Assembly: GCF_030409845.1 (NCBI RefSeq)
Contig: NZ_JAUFQQ010000003.1
Location: 1,302,001 to 1,366,000 of the forward strand
Length of the DNA stretch: 64,000 nucleotides
Source: Flavobacterium branchiarum
Lineage (GTDB): Bacteria > Bacteroidota > Bacteroidia > Flavobacteriales > Flavobacteriaceae
Direction: 5' to 3'
A program made the translations under genes and the position numbers. The notes beneath the pieces are model-generated. The model searched no databases, was not told the DNA's origin, and saw nothing but the letters and a program-made list of their open reading frames with translations. Each line of letters starts with the position of its first letter. The stretch's first letter is position 1. Below, in pieces: positions 45,320 to 53,928 of the stretch.

Positions 45320-46252
45320 ATGAAAACAAGAATCGGAATTTTAGGATTGGGTGGAGTAGGTGGCTATTTTGGTGGACTTTTGGCGAAAGCTTACGCTGGA
45401 TCGGATGCTGTAGAAGTAGTTTTTATTGCTCGAGGAAAAGCCATGGAAGTTATTGCTGAATCTGGTTTGAAAATTTGTACTGACGAAGGTGAAACTACCG
45501 TTTTCCCAAGCGTAGTATCAAATGTTCCTGAGGTTATCGGTAAACTTGATTTTCTTATTTGTGCTACAAAAACCTATGATATCGAAGAAAGTCTTGAGGC
45601 TATAAGTAAATGTATTACTAAGAATACTGTTTTTCTTCCTTTATATAATGGTGTTGATGCTACGGAACGCATTAGTACTATGTTTCCTGACAACGAAGTC
45701 CTGCAAGGATGTGTTTATATTGTTTCGATGATTACTTCCCCTGGTGTTATTAAGAAAGTTGGGGTTTACGAAAAGTTGTTTTTTGGTTCTGATAGCGCTT
45801 CTATTTACAAGATGAAAGCGTTACAAACAATTTTTGAGAACGCTAAAATCGAAAGCTATTTGGTAGAGAATATCGAAGATACGGTTTGGGAGAAGTTTGT
45901 GTTTATTTCGTCATTGGCTTCGGCTACTTCTTATTTAAATCAGAATATTGGTGAAATTTTAGAAAGTGCTGCTGGTCGAAATTTATATGTTTCTTTACTG
46001 AATGAAATCACAATGATTGCTGCCGTAAAAGGACTGAATTTGCCCAATGATATTGTTATGCAAACAATTGTCAAATTGGAGAAATCGCCTCGTGAAGCAA
46101 CTTCGTCTATGCATCGTGATTTATTGGCAGGAAGAAAAATTGAACTTTCTTCGCTTACAGAGTTTGTTGTAAATGAAGGTTTAAAGTACGAAATCGATAC
46201 GCCAACTTATCAGATGGTTTTGGATAAATTAACGGAACAGGAAAGCAACTAA
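45320..46252 (+). CDS. Ketopantoate-reductase-family protein (ApbA/PanE)
   Basis: A 310-residue dehydrogenase with the Rossmann start 'IGILGLGGVGGYFGGLLAKAY' (GxGxxG), 'YNGVDATERI' (the hallmark NG motif, about 108-118) and the C-terminal helical 'SSMHRDLLAGRKIEL' with the conserved Lys/Glu. The family reduces 2-dehydropantoate to pantoate for coenzyme A synthesis, but paralogs of unknown substrate are common, so panE is not claimed. Its stop overlaps the stop of the convergent response-regulator gene by 4 bases. Confidence 0.88.
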   Translation: MKTRIGILGLGGVGGYFGGLLAKAYAGSDAVEVVFIARGKAMEVIAESGLKICTDEGETTVFPSVVSNVPEVIGKLDFLICATKTYDIEESLEAISKCITKNTVFLPLYNGVDATERISTMFPDNEVLQGCVYIVSMITSPGVIKKVGVYEKLFFGSDSASIYKMKALQTIFENAKIESYLVENIEDTVWEKFVFISSLASATSYLNQNIGEILESAAGRNLYVSLLNEITMIAAVKGLNLPNDIVMQTIVKLEKSPREATSSMHRDLLAGRKIELSSLTEFVVNEGLKYEIDTPTYQMVLDKLTEQESN

Positions 46253-46938
46253 TCGGTTATTTTAAATTCTAATCCGATATTGCGGATGCTATCAATACTT
46301 ATTCGAGAATCGTCTTTAAAGTATTTTCGAATTTTACTGATGTAAACATCCATGCTTCTTCCTGAGAAAAAGTCGTCATTGTGCCAAATTGATTTTAGAA
46401 TTTGTTCTCTTTTTAGCATTTGATTTTTATGTTGATAAAAGAAATGAATAAGTGCAGCTTCCTTTTCAGTAAGCTGTTGCGTTATGCTGTCTTTCTTTAG
46501 GCATAAACGTTTGGTATCGAATAAATAATTTCCAATTTGTAACTCGCTGGTCTTGTCAAAATGAAGCGTTTTTTGTTGGGTTCTTTTTAAGATATTATTG
46601 AGTCGTAAGATTAGTTCTTCGGCTTCAAAAGGCTTAACGATATAATCGTCTGCTCCCAGTTTTAATCCAATAATTTTGTCTTCTTTTAGCTTTCGGGCTG
46701 TCAAAAAGATGAATGGTATTTCGAGGTTTATTTTAATGATTTTTTCGGCAAGTGTAAATCCGTCGATAATAGGCATCATAACATCAAACACACAAATGTC
46801 GAATGTTGAGGTTTGAAAAATAGCTAAAGCTTCCTGACCATTTTCTGCCCAAGTAACTTCATAATCATACAATTCGAGGTATTGTTTGAGTACGTTTGCA
46901 AAATCGGAATCGTCTTCGGCTAAAAGTATTTTTTTCAT
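46249..46938 (-). CDS. Response regulator, OmpR/PhoB type
   Basis: About 229 residues starting 'MKKILLAEDDSDF' (the chosen ATG; an earlier ATG at 46974 adds a non-family 12-residue stretch). The receiver domain has the acidic pair 'EDD', the phosphoacceptor Asp in 'CVFDVMMPIIDGF' (about 53) and Lys in 'DDYIVKPFEAEEL'. The C-terminal winged helix carries 'SIDSIRNIGLEFKI'. It is the likely partner of the histidine kinase upstream (gap 225 bases). The gene's end overlaps the preceding plus-strand gene by 4 bases. Confidence 0.92.
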   Translation of the reverse strand: MKKILLAEDDSDFANVLKQYLELYDYEVTWAENGQEALAIFQTSTFDICVFDVMMPIIDGFTLAEKIIKINLEIPFIFLTARKLKEDKIIGLKLGADDYIVKPFEAEELILRLNNILKRTQQKTLHFDKTSELQIGNYLFDTKRLCLKKDSITQQLTEKEAALIHFFYQHKNQMLKREQILKSIWHNDDFFSGRSMDVYISKIRKYFKDDSRISIDSIRNIGLEFKITD

Positions 46939-47100
46939 TTTGAACTCTAAAATTATTTTGTAAATAAGACACAATGTTTGTGTTGAAATCTACCCTTTGG
47001 TAATATTGTGAAAAATCTTTTTACACATAAAGACATAGACTTTATGTGTAAAAAAGGATGCAACAAGAAATAAATTTCTTTTACATAGCTATCACGTTAG

Positions 47101-47152
47101 GACTGAAAACTGTCCTTCGACTCCGCTCAGGATGACAGTGCGACTGAAAACT
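47101..47152 (+). repeat. Small hairpin repeat flanked by direct repeats
   Basis: A 29-base palindrome-like motif (47110-47138, arms CTGTC and GACAG with an inner near-palindrome around CGACTCCGCT) is bracketed by GACTGAAAACT at 47101-47111 and 47142-47152. The flanking copies resemble a target duplication. It sits between RR and HK genes. Confidence 0.6.
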
Positions 47153-47163
47153 CAATTAAAAAC

Positions 47164-48525
47164 TTAATTCAACGGAATACTGATGTAAAATTGAGCTCCT
47201 TTTCCTAAATCGCTCATTACGGCAATTGATCCTTGATGGGCTTTGATGATTTGATTTACATAATAGAGTCCTAGACCTAATCCTTTTGTATTGTGTAGGT
47301 TGCCTTGTTCTACTCGGTAAAATTTATCAAAGAGTAAGGAATGTTTGTTTTTAGAAATTCCAATTCCGTTATCCTGAATGCTCAAACTAAATTGGTTTTT
47401 ATCTAATGTTGTTTTTATCGTAATTGTATTTGAACCATATTTTACTGCGTTTTCAAGTACATTTAAAATGGCAGTTGTTAAATGAAACTTGTCTAATACC
47501 AAAATGGTTTCGCTTGTAGCAAAATAGGTTTGAATGTTAACCTTTGGGTATGCAATCTTAAAATCTTCAATAATCGAATTTAAGAAGGATTCGGCAACGA
47601 TTCTTTCTTTCTGCATATCCATTTCATTTTCATCTAGTGAATTTGCCAAAACTTGATCGATTAAACTCTGTAAACGATTATTTTGGCGTGAAATAGTATT
47701 AAGAATTGATGTGAAATGAATTTCGTTATCACGAATGTCTTTTCGCTCTAGTATTTTGGTCGAAATAGCCAGAGTTGTTAGTGGCGTTTTGAGTTCGTGG
47801 GTGATGTTATTAATAAAATCAGTTTTAATGTCACTTACCTTTTTTTGCTTGATTAATGCCCTTAGAGCAATTACAAAAAGTGTAATTAGAGTTAGAATTG
47901 ATACCAGGGATAAGAACAAAATTAGGCTCATTCTTTTTAGTATTATCATTTCCCAATCAACTACCGAAACATACATAGAATCTTCGGTAAGCAAATTGTA
48001 ATCTTGCATTTGTGTAGTTACAGTTGCGGTGCTAGCATAATTTCGAACTAAAAAAGCATGGTCTAATGAAGCTAGATTGCCATATAATTTGTTTTTTATA
48101 AATGGCTTTTCGGAGAAAATAGTATCTGCTTTTTGTGTGCTATTGTAAATAATGAATTTGTTGAGGACAATAGCAAAATCAATAGAGAAATTAGGAATCT
48201 CTCTTTCGAACTTCAGTTGTAATTTTCGGGTTAGTTCGCTTCGGAATTCATTTTGAAGTAAAGCTGTTGTAATATCCGATTTAGTCTTTTTATTATGAAC
48301 ATAATTCTCGGCTAATCGCTTGTATAGATGTTCTTTTTTGTAAACAATTGTCGAATCAATGTCATTATAATCATTTGTGATGCTGGCGATTTCATTTTTT
48401 ATCTCAGCATGAAATTGTGCTACTTTATAATCATAAGTCGTTTTTACTAAATAGCATTGCACTACAGATAATGCGACCAAGGCAAGAGCTGAAAAAAAGA
48501 TTAATAGATTGATTCTGTGTTTCAT
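47164..48525 (-). CDS. Membrane sensor histidine kinase
   Basis: About 453 residues (start chosen at ATG 48525). One membrane helix at the N-terminus (about 5-26), a 160-residue periplasmic or extracellular sensor region, a second helix near 195-220 ('ILFLSLVSILTLITLFVIAL'), then HisKA with 'NNITHELKTPLTTLA' (His about 243) and HATPase_c with N-box 'VLENAVKYGSN', 'DNGIGI' and 'GLGLGLYYVNQII'. Partner response regulator lies 225 bases downstream. Signal sensed unknown. Two minus-strand -7-like boxes (CAAAAATA at 48532-48539 and 48545-48552) lie just upstream. Confidence 0.92.
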   Translation of the reverse strand: MKHRINLLIFFSALALVALSVVQCYLVKTTYDYKVAQFHAEIKNEIASITNDYNDIDSTIVYKKEHLYKRLAENYVHNKKTKSDITTALLQNEFRSELTRKLQLKFEREIPNFSIDFAIVLNKFIIYNSTQKADTIFSEKPFIKNKLYGNLASLDHAFLVRNYASTATVTTQMQDYNLLTEDSMYVSVVDWEMIILKRMSLILFLSLVSILTLITLFVIALRALIKQKKVSDIKTDFINNITHELKTPLTTLAISTKILERKDIRDNEIHFTSILNTISRQNNRLQSLIDQVLANSLDENEMDMQKERIVAESFLNSIIEDFKIAYPKVNIQTYFATSETILVLDKFHLTTAILNVLENAVKYGSNTITIKTTLDKNQFSLSIQDNGIGISKNKHSLLFDKFYRVEQGNLHNTKGLGLGLYYVNQIIKAHQGSIAVMSDLGKGAQFYISIPLN

Positions 48526-48577
48526 TGTTATCAAAAATACATTTCAAAAATAAGCCTTTTATTTTTTAGTTGATACA

Positions 48578-48592
48578 TTAACGTCGCGTTAA
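48578..48592. promoter_or_regulatory. Palindrome in the HK/hydrolase divergent region
   Basis: TTAACGTCGCGTTAA (arms TTAACG/CGTTAA, spacer TCG) is followed 6 bases on by another TTAAC (48599-48603). It lies between the divergent kinase gene and the hydrolase gene. It could be bound by the response regulator (inference). Confidence 0.35.
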
Positions 48593-48661
48593 CCTACGAT
48601 TAACTCAGAATAGTAATTTTTAGAGCAATTTTTGCAATCTAATTAATTGAGAATATAAACT

Positions 48662-49615
48662 ATGAAAAAACGATTGTTAATGTTGTTTCTACTTGGAATT
48701 ACATTTTGTTATGGACAAAAACTCGAGAAAGTTACAGTTGATTACTTAGATACGAGTGATTTATATGTAAACGATGGAGATTTTAATGCTTTGCATTATT
48801 ATAAAATGGTTCCGAAAAATAAAATCATTGGGGCTTTGGTTATTTTGCCTTCTGGTGGGGAAACTACAGAGAATTTATTGAAACAAATAACATTACATCA
48901 ACTTGCTGTTGAAAAAGGAATCTTAGTAATTATTCCTTCGGTCAATTTAGGAACAGATACACGAGAGGCTGAGTTTCAATTTTTAGATAAAATTTTTAGC
49001 GAGATTGTTGAAAAATATAAGGTTTCAAAAGATAAATTCATTTTGGGTGGATTATCAAATGGAGGTATGATTTCATTAACGTATGCCGAACAAGCAGTAA
49101 AAAATCCAAATAAATTTTTCTTAATTCCTAAAGGTGTCTTTGCATTAGATGCGCCATTAGATCAAGCGCGTTTTTATAATTATTGTGAAAGAGAGATTAA
49201 AAGAAATTTTTCTGAAGCTGGTGCTAATGAAGCAAATTGGATAAAAAGTAATTATGATAGTTTGTATGGAGGTTCACCAGATAAATTTAGAGAAAAATAT
49301 ATCGAGGCTTCTATTTTTTCTTACGGAGCAGAAGAAGGTGGAAATGCTAAATATTTAAAAAATGTGCCTATCCGAATGTACACTGACTTAGATGTTGATT
49401 GGCTATTAAATGAACGTCACCGTGATTTGTATGATTGGAACGGAATTGATATAGTCGCTATGATTAACCAATTAAAAGTTATGGGGAATAAAGATGCAAA
49501 TGTAATTGTTTCTCAAGCTAAAGGAGTGAGATTAGACGGTAGTAAAAATCCGCATTCTTGGTCAATAATGGATTCTGGAGATTGTTTGAATTGGATTTTA
49601 AATTTGCTTAAATAA
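48662..49615 (+). CDS. Secreted alpha/beta-hydrolase-like protein
   Basis: A 317-residue protein with a signal peptide ending 'ITFCYGQ' (about residue 18). The nucleophile elbow 'LGGLSNGG' (about residues 128-136, GxSxG) is preceded by a typical beta-strand and 'GALVILPSGGET' oxyanion-like turn, and 'NPHSWSIMD' near the end provides a candidate catalytic His. Family not named. Its stop codon overlaps by one base the ATG of the outer-membrane receptor gene (TAATG), so the two are translationally coupled and probably work together, perhaps in processing an exported peptide or ester (inference). Confidence 0.8.
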   Translation: MKKRLLMLFLLGITFCYGQKLEKVTVDYLDTSDLYVNDGDFNALHYYKMVPKNKIIGALVILPSGGETTENLLKQITLHQLAVEKGILVIIPSVNLGTDTREAEFQFLDKIFSEIVEKYKVSKDKFILGGLSNGGMISLTYAEQAVKNPNKFFLIPKGVFALDAPLDQARFYNYCEREIKRNFSEAGANEANWIKSNYDSLYGGSPDKFREKYIEASIFSYGAEEGGNAKYLKNVPIRMYTDLDVDWLLNERHRDLYDWNGIDIVAMINQLKVMGNKDANVIVSQAKGVRLDGSKNPHSWSIMDSGDCLNWILNLLK

Positions 49616-51711
49616 TGAATAGTATTAAAATAATTATCATTTTCTTTTTTATTTCTGGATTTGCTTATGCGCAAAATGAAACTCCAAAAGACAGTATTTC
49701 GAATAAGTTAAAAGAAGTTGTTATCGATGCTAAAACAAAAACGTTTACCAATAAAAATGGAAATATAAAGGTAGATGTTGCGAATTCTATTTATAATTCG
49801 ATTCCTAATACTTTGGATTTACTATCTAAATTACCTAAAGTTCTTTTAAGTCCCAATAAAGAGAATATTTCGATAGTAGGTAAAGGAACGCCACTAATTT
49901 ATATTGATAACCAAAAGGTAGGTATTAATGATTTAAATGCTCTTTCTGTTGATGATATTAAGAGCATAGAAATTATACAGAATCCATCTGTGAAATATGA
50001 AGCTGATGGAAGAGCAGTAATTTTGATTACAAGAAAGTTTAGTAAAAAAGAAGGCTTCAAGACAATTTTATCTGAAACAGCTTCTTTTAAGAAAGACTTT
50101 AATAATTATATTGGATTTAATTCTAGTTTTAAGAAAGGTAAACTAGAATGGAAGGCTAATTTTAATTACAATCAGTTGCAACCTTGGGAATACCAGAGCG
50201 TCGATTATGCAATTCCGAGTGCTTCTATTGTCTCCAATTATGATGTTGATGCTTTTACTAAAAGGAAACAGTTTGTGTTTGGAGGTAGTATGTTTTATAA
50301 GATAAATGAGGATGATTATCTGTCATTTACTGTTAGTAGTAAGTTACAAGGTGATACGTTTGGTATTAATTCAAATACTTATAATAAAAAAGAGGATGTC
50401 ATAAACAATGTTTTAACTTATACAGATAACGATAATAACAAGGACTTTGTAAATTCTTTTTTAAATTATTCTAAAAAAATAAAATCTATTGATACGCAAA
50501 TTTTTACAGGGATTTTGTACTCAAACTTTAATCAAGGTTTGTTTAGTGAAATTGAAAATAACTATAATAATACTGAGTTTGAATTAACGCAAATTAGAGA
50601 CCAAAAGTTTAAAGTTGATTTTTTTTCAGGAAGAGTTGATATTGAGAAAAAGTTCAAAAATGAAATGCTAGTTGAAATTGGTGGTTTGTACTCTTCTGCA
50701 AATTCAAAGTCGGATTTTGATATTTTCAGCTATGACACAAATCAAAACATACGGAGTCATTATGATTTTAAAGAGCAAAATCTAGCTGGATATGGTCAGT
50801 TATCAGGGAAAATTAATAAAATCGATTTTGCGGTTGGACTAAGGGTTGAGAATACTAATGCAAACGGAAAATATAAAACAGATGTAACGCCTCTAATTGA
50901 AAAAAACTATACCAATTTTTTTCCGAAAGTAGAATTTACATTTCCGATAGACAGCACAAAAAGTATCAGTGTAAATTATTCTAAAAGTATTTCTAGACCT
51001 AACTATTCCTCTTTAAGCCAAGGAACAACTTATATTAATCCTTATTTTGTATATGCGCGAAATATTAATATTGATCCGACATTCAATAATGAGATTTCTA
51101 CCGTTTTTCAGTATCATGATAAATCTGTTAAGCTAGGTTATTATCGAAATATAAACCCGGTTTATAGTAGTTTTAGTTATGATAAAGAGCAGAATATATT
51201 GACCTTTAAAGATGTGAATTTCGATAGAGAATCAGGATTTTCGGTTGATTTTACCTTGCCTTTTAGTTATAAATTTTGGACAACGACAAATTCATTAATT
51301 TTTATTTTAGAGAAAATTGAGGACAAATCGGCTCTGTTTTTATCTTCAAAACCTCATTTGTTTTATTATTCAAGTAACGAATTTAAACTTCCAAAAGGAT
51401 ATACTTTTTCTGTTTTTTGTTGGGGAATAACCAAACAAAATATTGGAATATTAGAAAAAAATGAAAGGTTTGTTATGGATATGGGGCTTTCTAAAACTTT
51501 TTTTAAAAACTGGAATTGTACTTTGAGTTTTAATAATGTGTTTAATGATAGAGAAATGAAAGAACAATTTGTTGTTAATAATATAAACTCACAAACAAGA
51601 TATTTGCTAGATTCTCAGGAAATTTCTTTTGCAGTAAAATATTCTTTTGGTAAAATGAAAGACACTGAATTTAAAGGAAAAAGCATAGATGATTCAGGTA
51701 GGATTAGGTAG
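49615..51711 (+). CDS. Outer-membrane beta-barrel / TonB-receptor-like protein
   Basis: A 698-residue protein with a signal peptide ending 'FISGFAYAQ'. Residues about 28-140 are a plug-like domain ('LKEVVIDAK', 'LPKVLLSPNKENISIVGKGTPLIYID', 'SIEIIQNPSVKYEADG'), and the rest is a 20-odd-strand barrel. It resembles the OMP_b-brl_3 family of receptors that lack the N-terminal CarboxypepD-reg domain. It is coupled to the hydrolase and lies near the two-component system, so it may be a regulated uptake gene. Substrate unknown. Confidence 0.88.
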   Translation: MNSIKIIIIFFFISGFAYAQNETPKDSISNKLKEVVIDAKTKTFTNKNGNIKVDVANSIYNSIPNTLDLLSKLPKVLLSPNKENISIVGKGTPLIYIDNQKVGINDLNALSVDDIKSIEIIQNPSVKYEADGRAVILITRKFSKKEGFKTILSETASFKKDFNNYIGFNSSFKKGKLEWKANFNYNQLQPWEYQSVDYAIPSASIVSNYDVDAFTKRKQFVFGGSMFYKINEDDYLSFTVSSKLQGDTFGINSNTYNKKEDVINNVLTYTDNDNNKDFVNSFLNYSKKIKSIDTQIFTGILYSNFNQGLFSEIENNYNNTEFELTQIRDQKFKVDFFSGRVDIEKKFKNEMLVEIGGLYSSANSKSDFDIFSYDTNQNIRSHYDFKEQNLAGYGQLSGKINKIDFAVGLRVENTNANGKYKTDVTPLIEKNYTNFFPKVEFTFPIDSTKSISVNYSKSISRPNYSSLSQGTTYINPYFVYARNINIDPTFNNEISTVFQYHDKSVKLGYYRNINPVYSSFSYDKEQNILTFKDVNFDRESGFSVDFTLPFSYKFWTTTNSLIFILEKIEDKSALFLSSKPHLFYYSSNEFKLPKGYTFSVFCWGITKQNIGILEKNERFVMDMGLSKTFFKNWNCTLSFNNVFNDREMKEQFVVNNINSQTRYLLDSQEISFAVKYSFGKMKDTEFKGKSIDDSGRIR

Positions 51712-51737
51712 TATTTGTATAAAAATGAGTTAAATAT

Positions 51738-51777
51738 AATAAGCCCTCTTGATAATTCAAGAGGGCTTATTGTTTTA
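51738..51777 (+). terminator. Terminator of the hydrolase-receptor operon
   Basis: AATAAGCCCTCTTGA (51738-51752) pairs with TCAAGAGGGCTTATT (51757-51771), then TGTTTT. It is nearly the same as the terminator at 53272-53303. Confidence 0.85.
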
Positions 51778-51794
51778 TGATAAATTAGGTTTAA

Positions 51795-51860
51795 TTACCC
51801 TTCGTCATCTTCAGTGCTTTTTCTAGAAGATTCATTGTTTATTTCTTTATTCTCGGAGGT
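51795..51860 (-). pseudogene. Remnant of the rsmD 3' end (acidic tail)
   Basis: On the minus strand this stretch encodes 'INNESSRKSTEDDEG' then stop, matching the tail 'INNESSTKSTEDDEG' of the intact RsmD at 53326-53928. It lies at the same distance from a similar terminator (24 versus 25 bases). Upstream of these 17-18 codons the similarity ends. It has no start codon or body, so it is a duplicated fragment. Confidence 0.85.
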
Positions 51861-51997
51861 ATTAGATGCCTTGTAACTAGCAAACGAAGTATCACATTTT
51901 TTTCTTAATGGAGTATATGCTCAATTGTTTTTTTATTATTCTCTAAATTTTAAATATAAGTTTTTATTTACTTTATTTGTTATATTTCTATGTAATA

Positions 51998-52029
51998 TTG
52001 TTTTATTGTAAGGTAATTATGTATTTTTG
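51998..52029 (+). promoter_or_regulatory. Promoter of the outer-membrane pair
   Basis: TTG (51998-52000) and TATTTTTG (52022-52029) are 21 bases apart, with the ATG at 52047, so the predicted leader is about 13 bases. Confidence 0.55.
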
Positions 52030-52046
52030 AATTTAATCTATTAAAA

Positions 52047-52595
52047 ATGATAACAATTATGAGTAAATATTATATTATGGTATTGAGTATTTTGGGAATA
52101 TATAGTTTATCTGCCCAATCTAGATCTTCCGTCGAGAAAAATCAATTTAAGATTAATGTTTTGTCGCCAGGTTTTGTTTATGAACACGGTTTTAATGCAA
52201 AAAATACATTACATTCCGAAGTAAGGACTTGGTTTGGCTTTCGTAGCAATTATTATGGAGGTTCGTCATGGTTCCTTTTTTCTACTATTAATGAGCAGTT
52301 TCGTCATTATTATAATTTGGATAAAAGAGCTTTAAAAGGAAAAAGGACAGCTCATAATTCAGGTAATTTTGTTGCGTTAAATGCGATTTATAATTTTAAA
52401 GCAATTTCTTTAAATGATGGTTTTTTTGAAAAGATTTCATCTATTACAATTGCGCCAGTTTGGGGATTTCAGCGTACATATAAAGGTAATTTTAATCTAG
52501 GTTTGGTTTTAGGTGTTGGATATAATATTGATAAATATGAAAAGGAATTGATTCCAGTAATCAATTTTTCTCTAGGCTGGGTGATAAGTAAATAA
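52047..52595 (+). CDS. Putative outer-membrane beta-barrel protein (182 aa)
   Basis: Signal peptide 'YYIMVLSILGIYSLSAQ' (the second ATG at 52059 is equally possible), followed by a beta-rich body with alternating polar/hydrophobic strands and an end 'INFSLGWVISK'. No family recognised. It is 6 bases upstream of the next gene and forms a two-gene operon with it between two copies of the rsmD-tail sequence. Confidence 0.72.
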   Translation: MITIMSKYYIMVLSILGIYSLSAQSRSSVEKNQFKINVLSPGFVYEHGFNAKNTLHSEVRTWFGFRSNYYGGSSWFLFSTINEQFRHYYNLDKRALKGKRTAHNSGNFVALNAIYNFKAISLNDGFFEKISSITIAPVWGFQRTYKGNFNLGLVLGVGYNIDKYEKELIPVINFSLGWVISK

Positions 52596-52601
52596 AATAA
52601 G

Positions 52602-53255
52602 ATGAAGAACATAATTTATATTTTGGTTTTTATGTTTTCGATAAATGTAACTGCACAAAGGATGCGTCCTTTTATAGGAGGAACAGCTTATTTACACACT
52701 GATTTTGAAAGGTCTAGTTTTGTGAATTTTTCATTAGGTTCAGAAATTAAAGTGATTAAATTTTTTAGTCCTGAAATTGAAGTAAGCTACATGTTTGGAA
52801 CCCTTCAAGAGGTTGTAATTAGGGATGAAAAAGGACTAACAATGAGTATTTCAAAAAAATCGTCCTCAGCGATAAATTATAGTTTTTGTCCAAAAATAAT
52901 AATAGGGGATTATGAAGAAGACTCAGCATACTTACAAATACTTCCAAGATATACGTTTTCTAGAATTGAAGCTAAAAGAGAATTTGCTTCAAGGAATCCT
53001 ATTGATCTTTCAAAACCAATTTTTATAACTGAAAAAACATCAAATACGCAACATTCATTAGGAATAGGAGTTGGCTATCTCTATAATTTTTCAGGAGAAT
53101 ATTCAAATTCTTTAGCATTGAATTTATATTATAATGGGGTTAATTTAGGAAAAGCTCTTAATAAGTTAAATTCAGGTAGTTATAGTTACGGTACTCAAGA
53201 TGTTATGGGATTGGGAATAAATTTTTATTTTGGTTTAAAAAAGGAAAAAGAATAA
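52602..53255 (+). CDS. Putative outer-membrane beta-barrel protein (217 aa)
   Basis: Signal peptide 'ILVFMFSINVTAQ' (about 19 residues), then a barrel-like body ('FSPEIEVSYMFGTLQ', 'LQILPRYTFSRIE', 'HSLGIGVGYLYNFSG') ending 'MGLGINFYFGLKKEKE'. It may be an outer-membrane porin of the flavobacterial OMP beta-barrel type; I cannot name a family. It follows the 182-aa gene by 6 bases and is closed by the terminator at 53272-53303. Confidence 0.75.
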   Translation: MKNIIYILVFMFSINVTAQRMRPFIGGTAYLHTDFERSSFVNFSLGSEIKVIKFFSPEIEVSYMFGTLQEVVIRDEKGLTMSISKKSSSAINYSFCPKIIIGDYEEDSAYLQILPRYTFSRIEAKREFASRNPIDLSKPIFITEKTSNTQHSLGIGVGYLYNFSGEYSNSLALNLYYNGVNLGKALNKLNSGSYSYGTQDVMGLGINFYFGLKKEKE

Positions 53256-53271
53256 GAAGCCATTTAAAAGT

Positions 53272-53303
53272 AAAGCCCTCTTGATATTTCAAGAGGGCTT
53301 TTT
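53272..53303 (+). terminator. Terminator between the outer-membrane pair and rsmD
   Basis: AAAGCCCTCTTGA (53272-53284) pairs with TCAAGAGGGCTTT (53289-53301), followed by T's. It can serve both the plus-strand pair and the minus-strand rsmD. It is almost a copy of 51738-51777. Confidence 0.85.
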
Positions 53304-53325
53304 GGTGTATTATGATAACTAGGTT

Positions 53326-53928
53326 TTAACCTTCGTCGTCTTCGGTACTTTTTGTTGAAGATTCATTGTTTATTTCTTCATCTTCTAATGAATCAAATTC
53401 GAAGAAACTAAAGAATGAACCACCGTAACTTTTCTTGAATGAGAAATTACTTAAATGATCAAGTTTTGTGTATTTAGAATGTTCGATAATCATCATTCCA
53501 TCTTCTTGCAATAGTTCTCTTTCGAAAACAAGCATTACAATTTTTTCAAATGTAGCTTGATCCATTGCATATGGAGGATCTGCAAAAATAATGTCGTAAG
53601 ATGTTTTACTGCTCTCTAAGAATTTAAAAACATCACTCTTAGTAGCTGCAATATTAAAGTCATATTCTGCGGCAACTTGCTTGATGAATTTTACACAACC
53701 AAAATCACCATCTACAGAGGTGATTGGAGTGCATCCACGAGAAGCAAATTCATAACTGATGTTTCCAGTTCCTGCAAATAAATCTAATATTTTTAAGCCT
53801 TCAAAACTAAAATGGTTATTCAAAACATTAAATAATGCTTCTTTAGACATGTCAGTTGTAGGTCTTACTGGAAGGTTTTTTGGTGGAAAAATGCGTCTTC
53901 CTTTGTGTTTTCCTGAAATGATTCTCAT
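53326..53928 (-). CDS. rsmD: 16S rRNA (guanine966-N2)-methyltransferase RsmD
   Basis: A 200-residue SAM methyltransferase beginning 'MRIISGKHKGRRIFPPKNLPVRPTTDMSKEALFN', with SAM motif 'ILDLFAGTGNISYEFASRG' and the catalytic 'FADPPYA' (NPPY-type, about residues 117-123). Length is slightly above the core family because of an acidic C-terminal tail 'EDEEINNESSTKSTEDDEG', of which a fragment is duplicated at 51795. It overlaps the upstream DUF3822 gene by 4 bases; rsmD-DUF3822 pairs are typical of flavobacteria. Confidence 0.93.
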   Translation of the reverse strand: MRIISGKHKGRRIFPPKNLPVRPTTDMSKEALFNVLNNHFSFEGLKILDLFAGTGNISYEFASRGCTPITSVDGDFGCVKFIKQVAAEYDFNIAATKSDVFKFLESSKTSYDIIFADPPYAMDQATFEKIVMLVFERELLQEDGMMIIEHSKYTKLDHLSNFSFKKSYGGSFFSFFEFDSLEDEEINNESSTKSTEDDEG

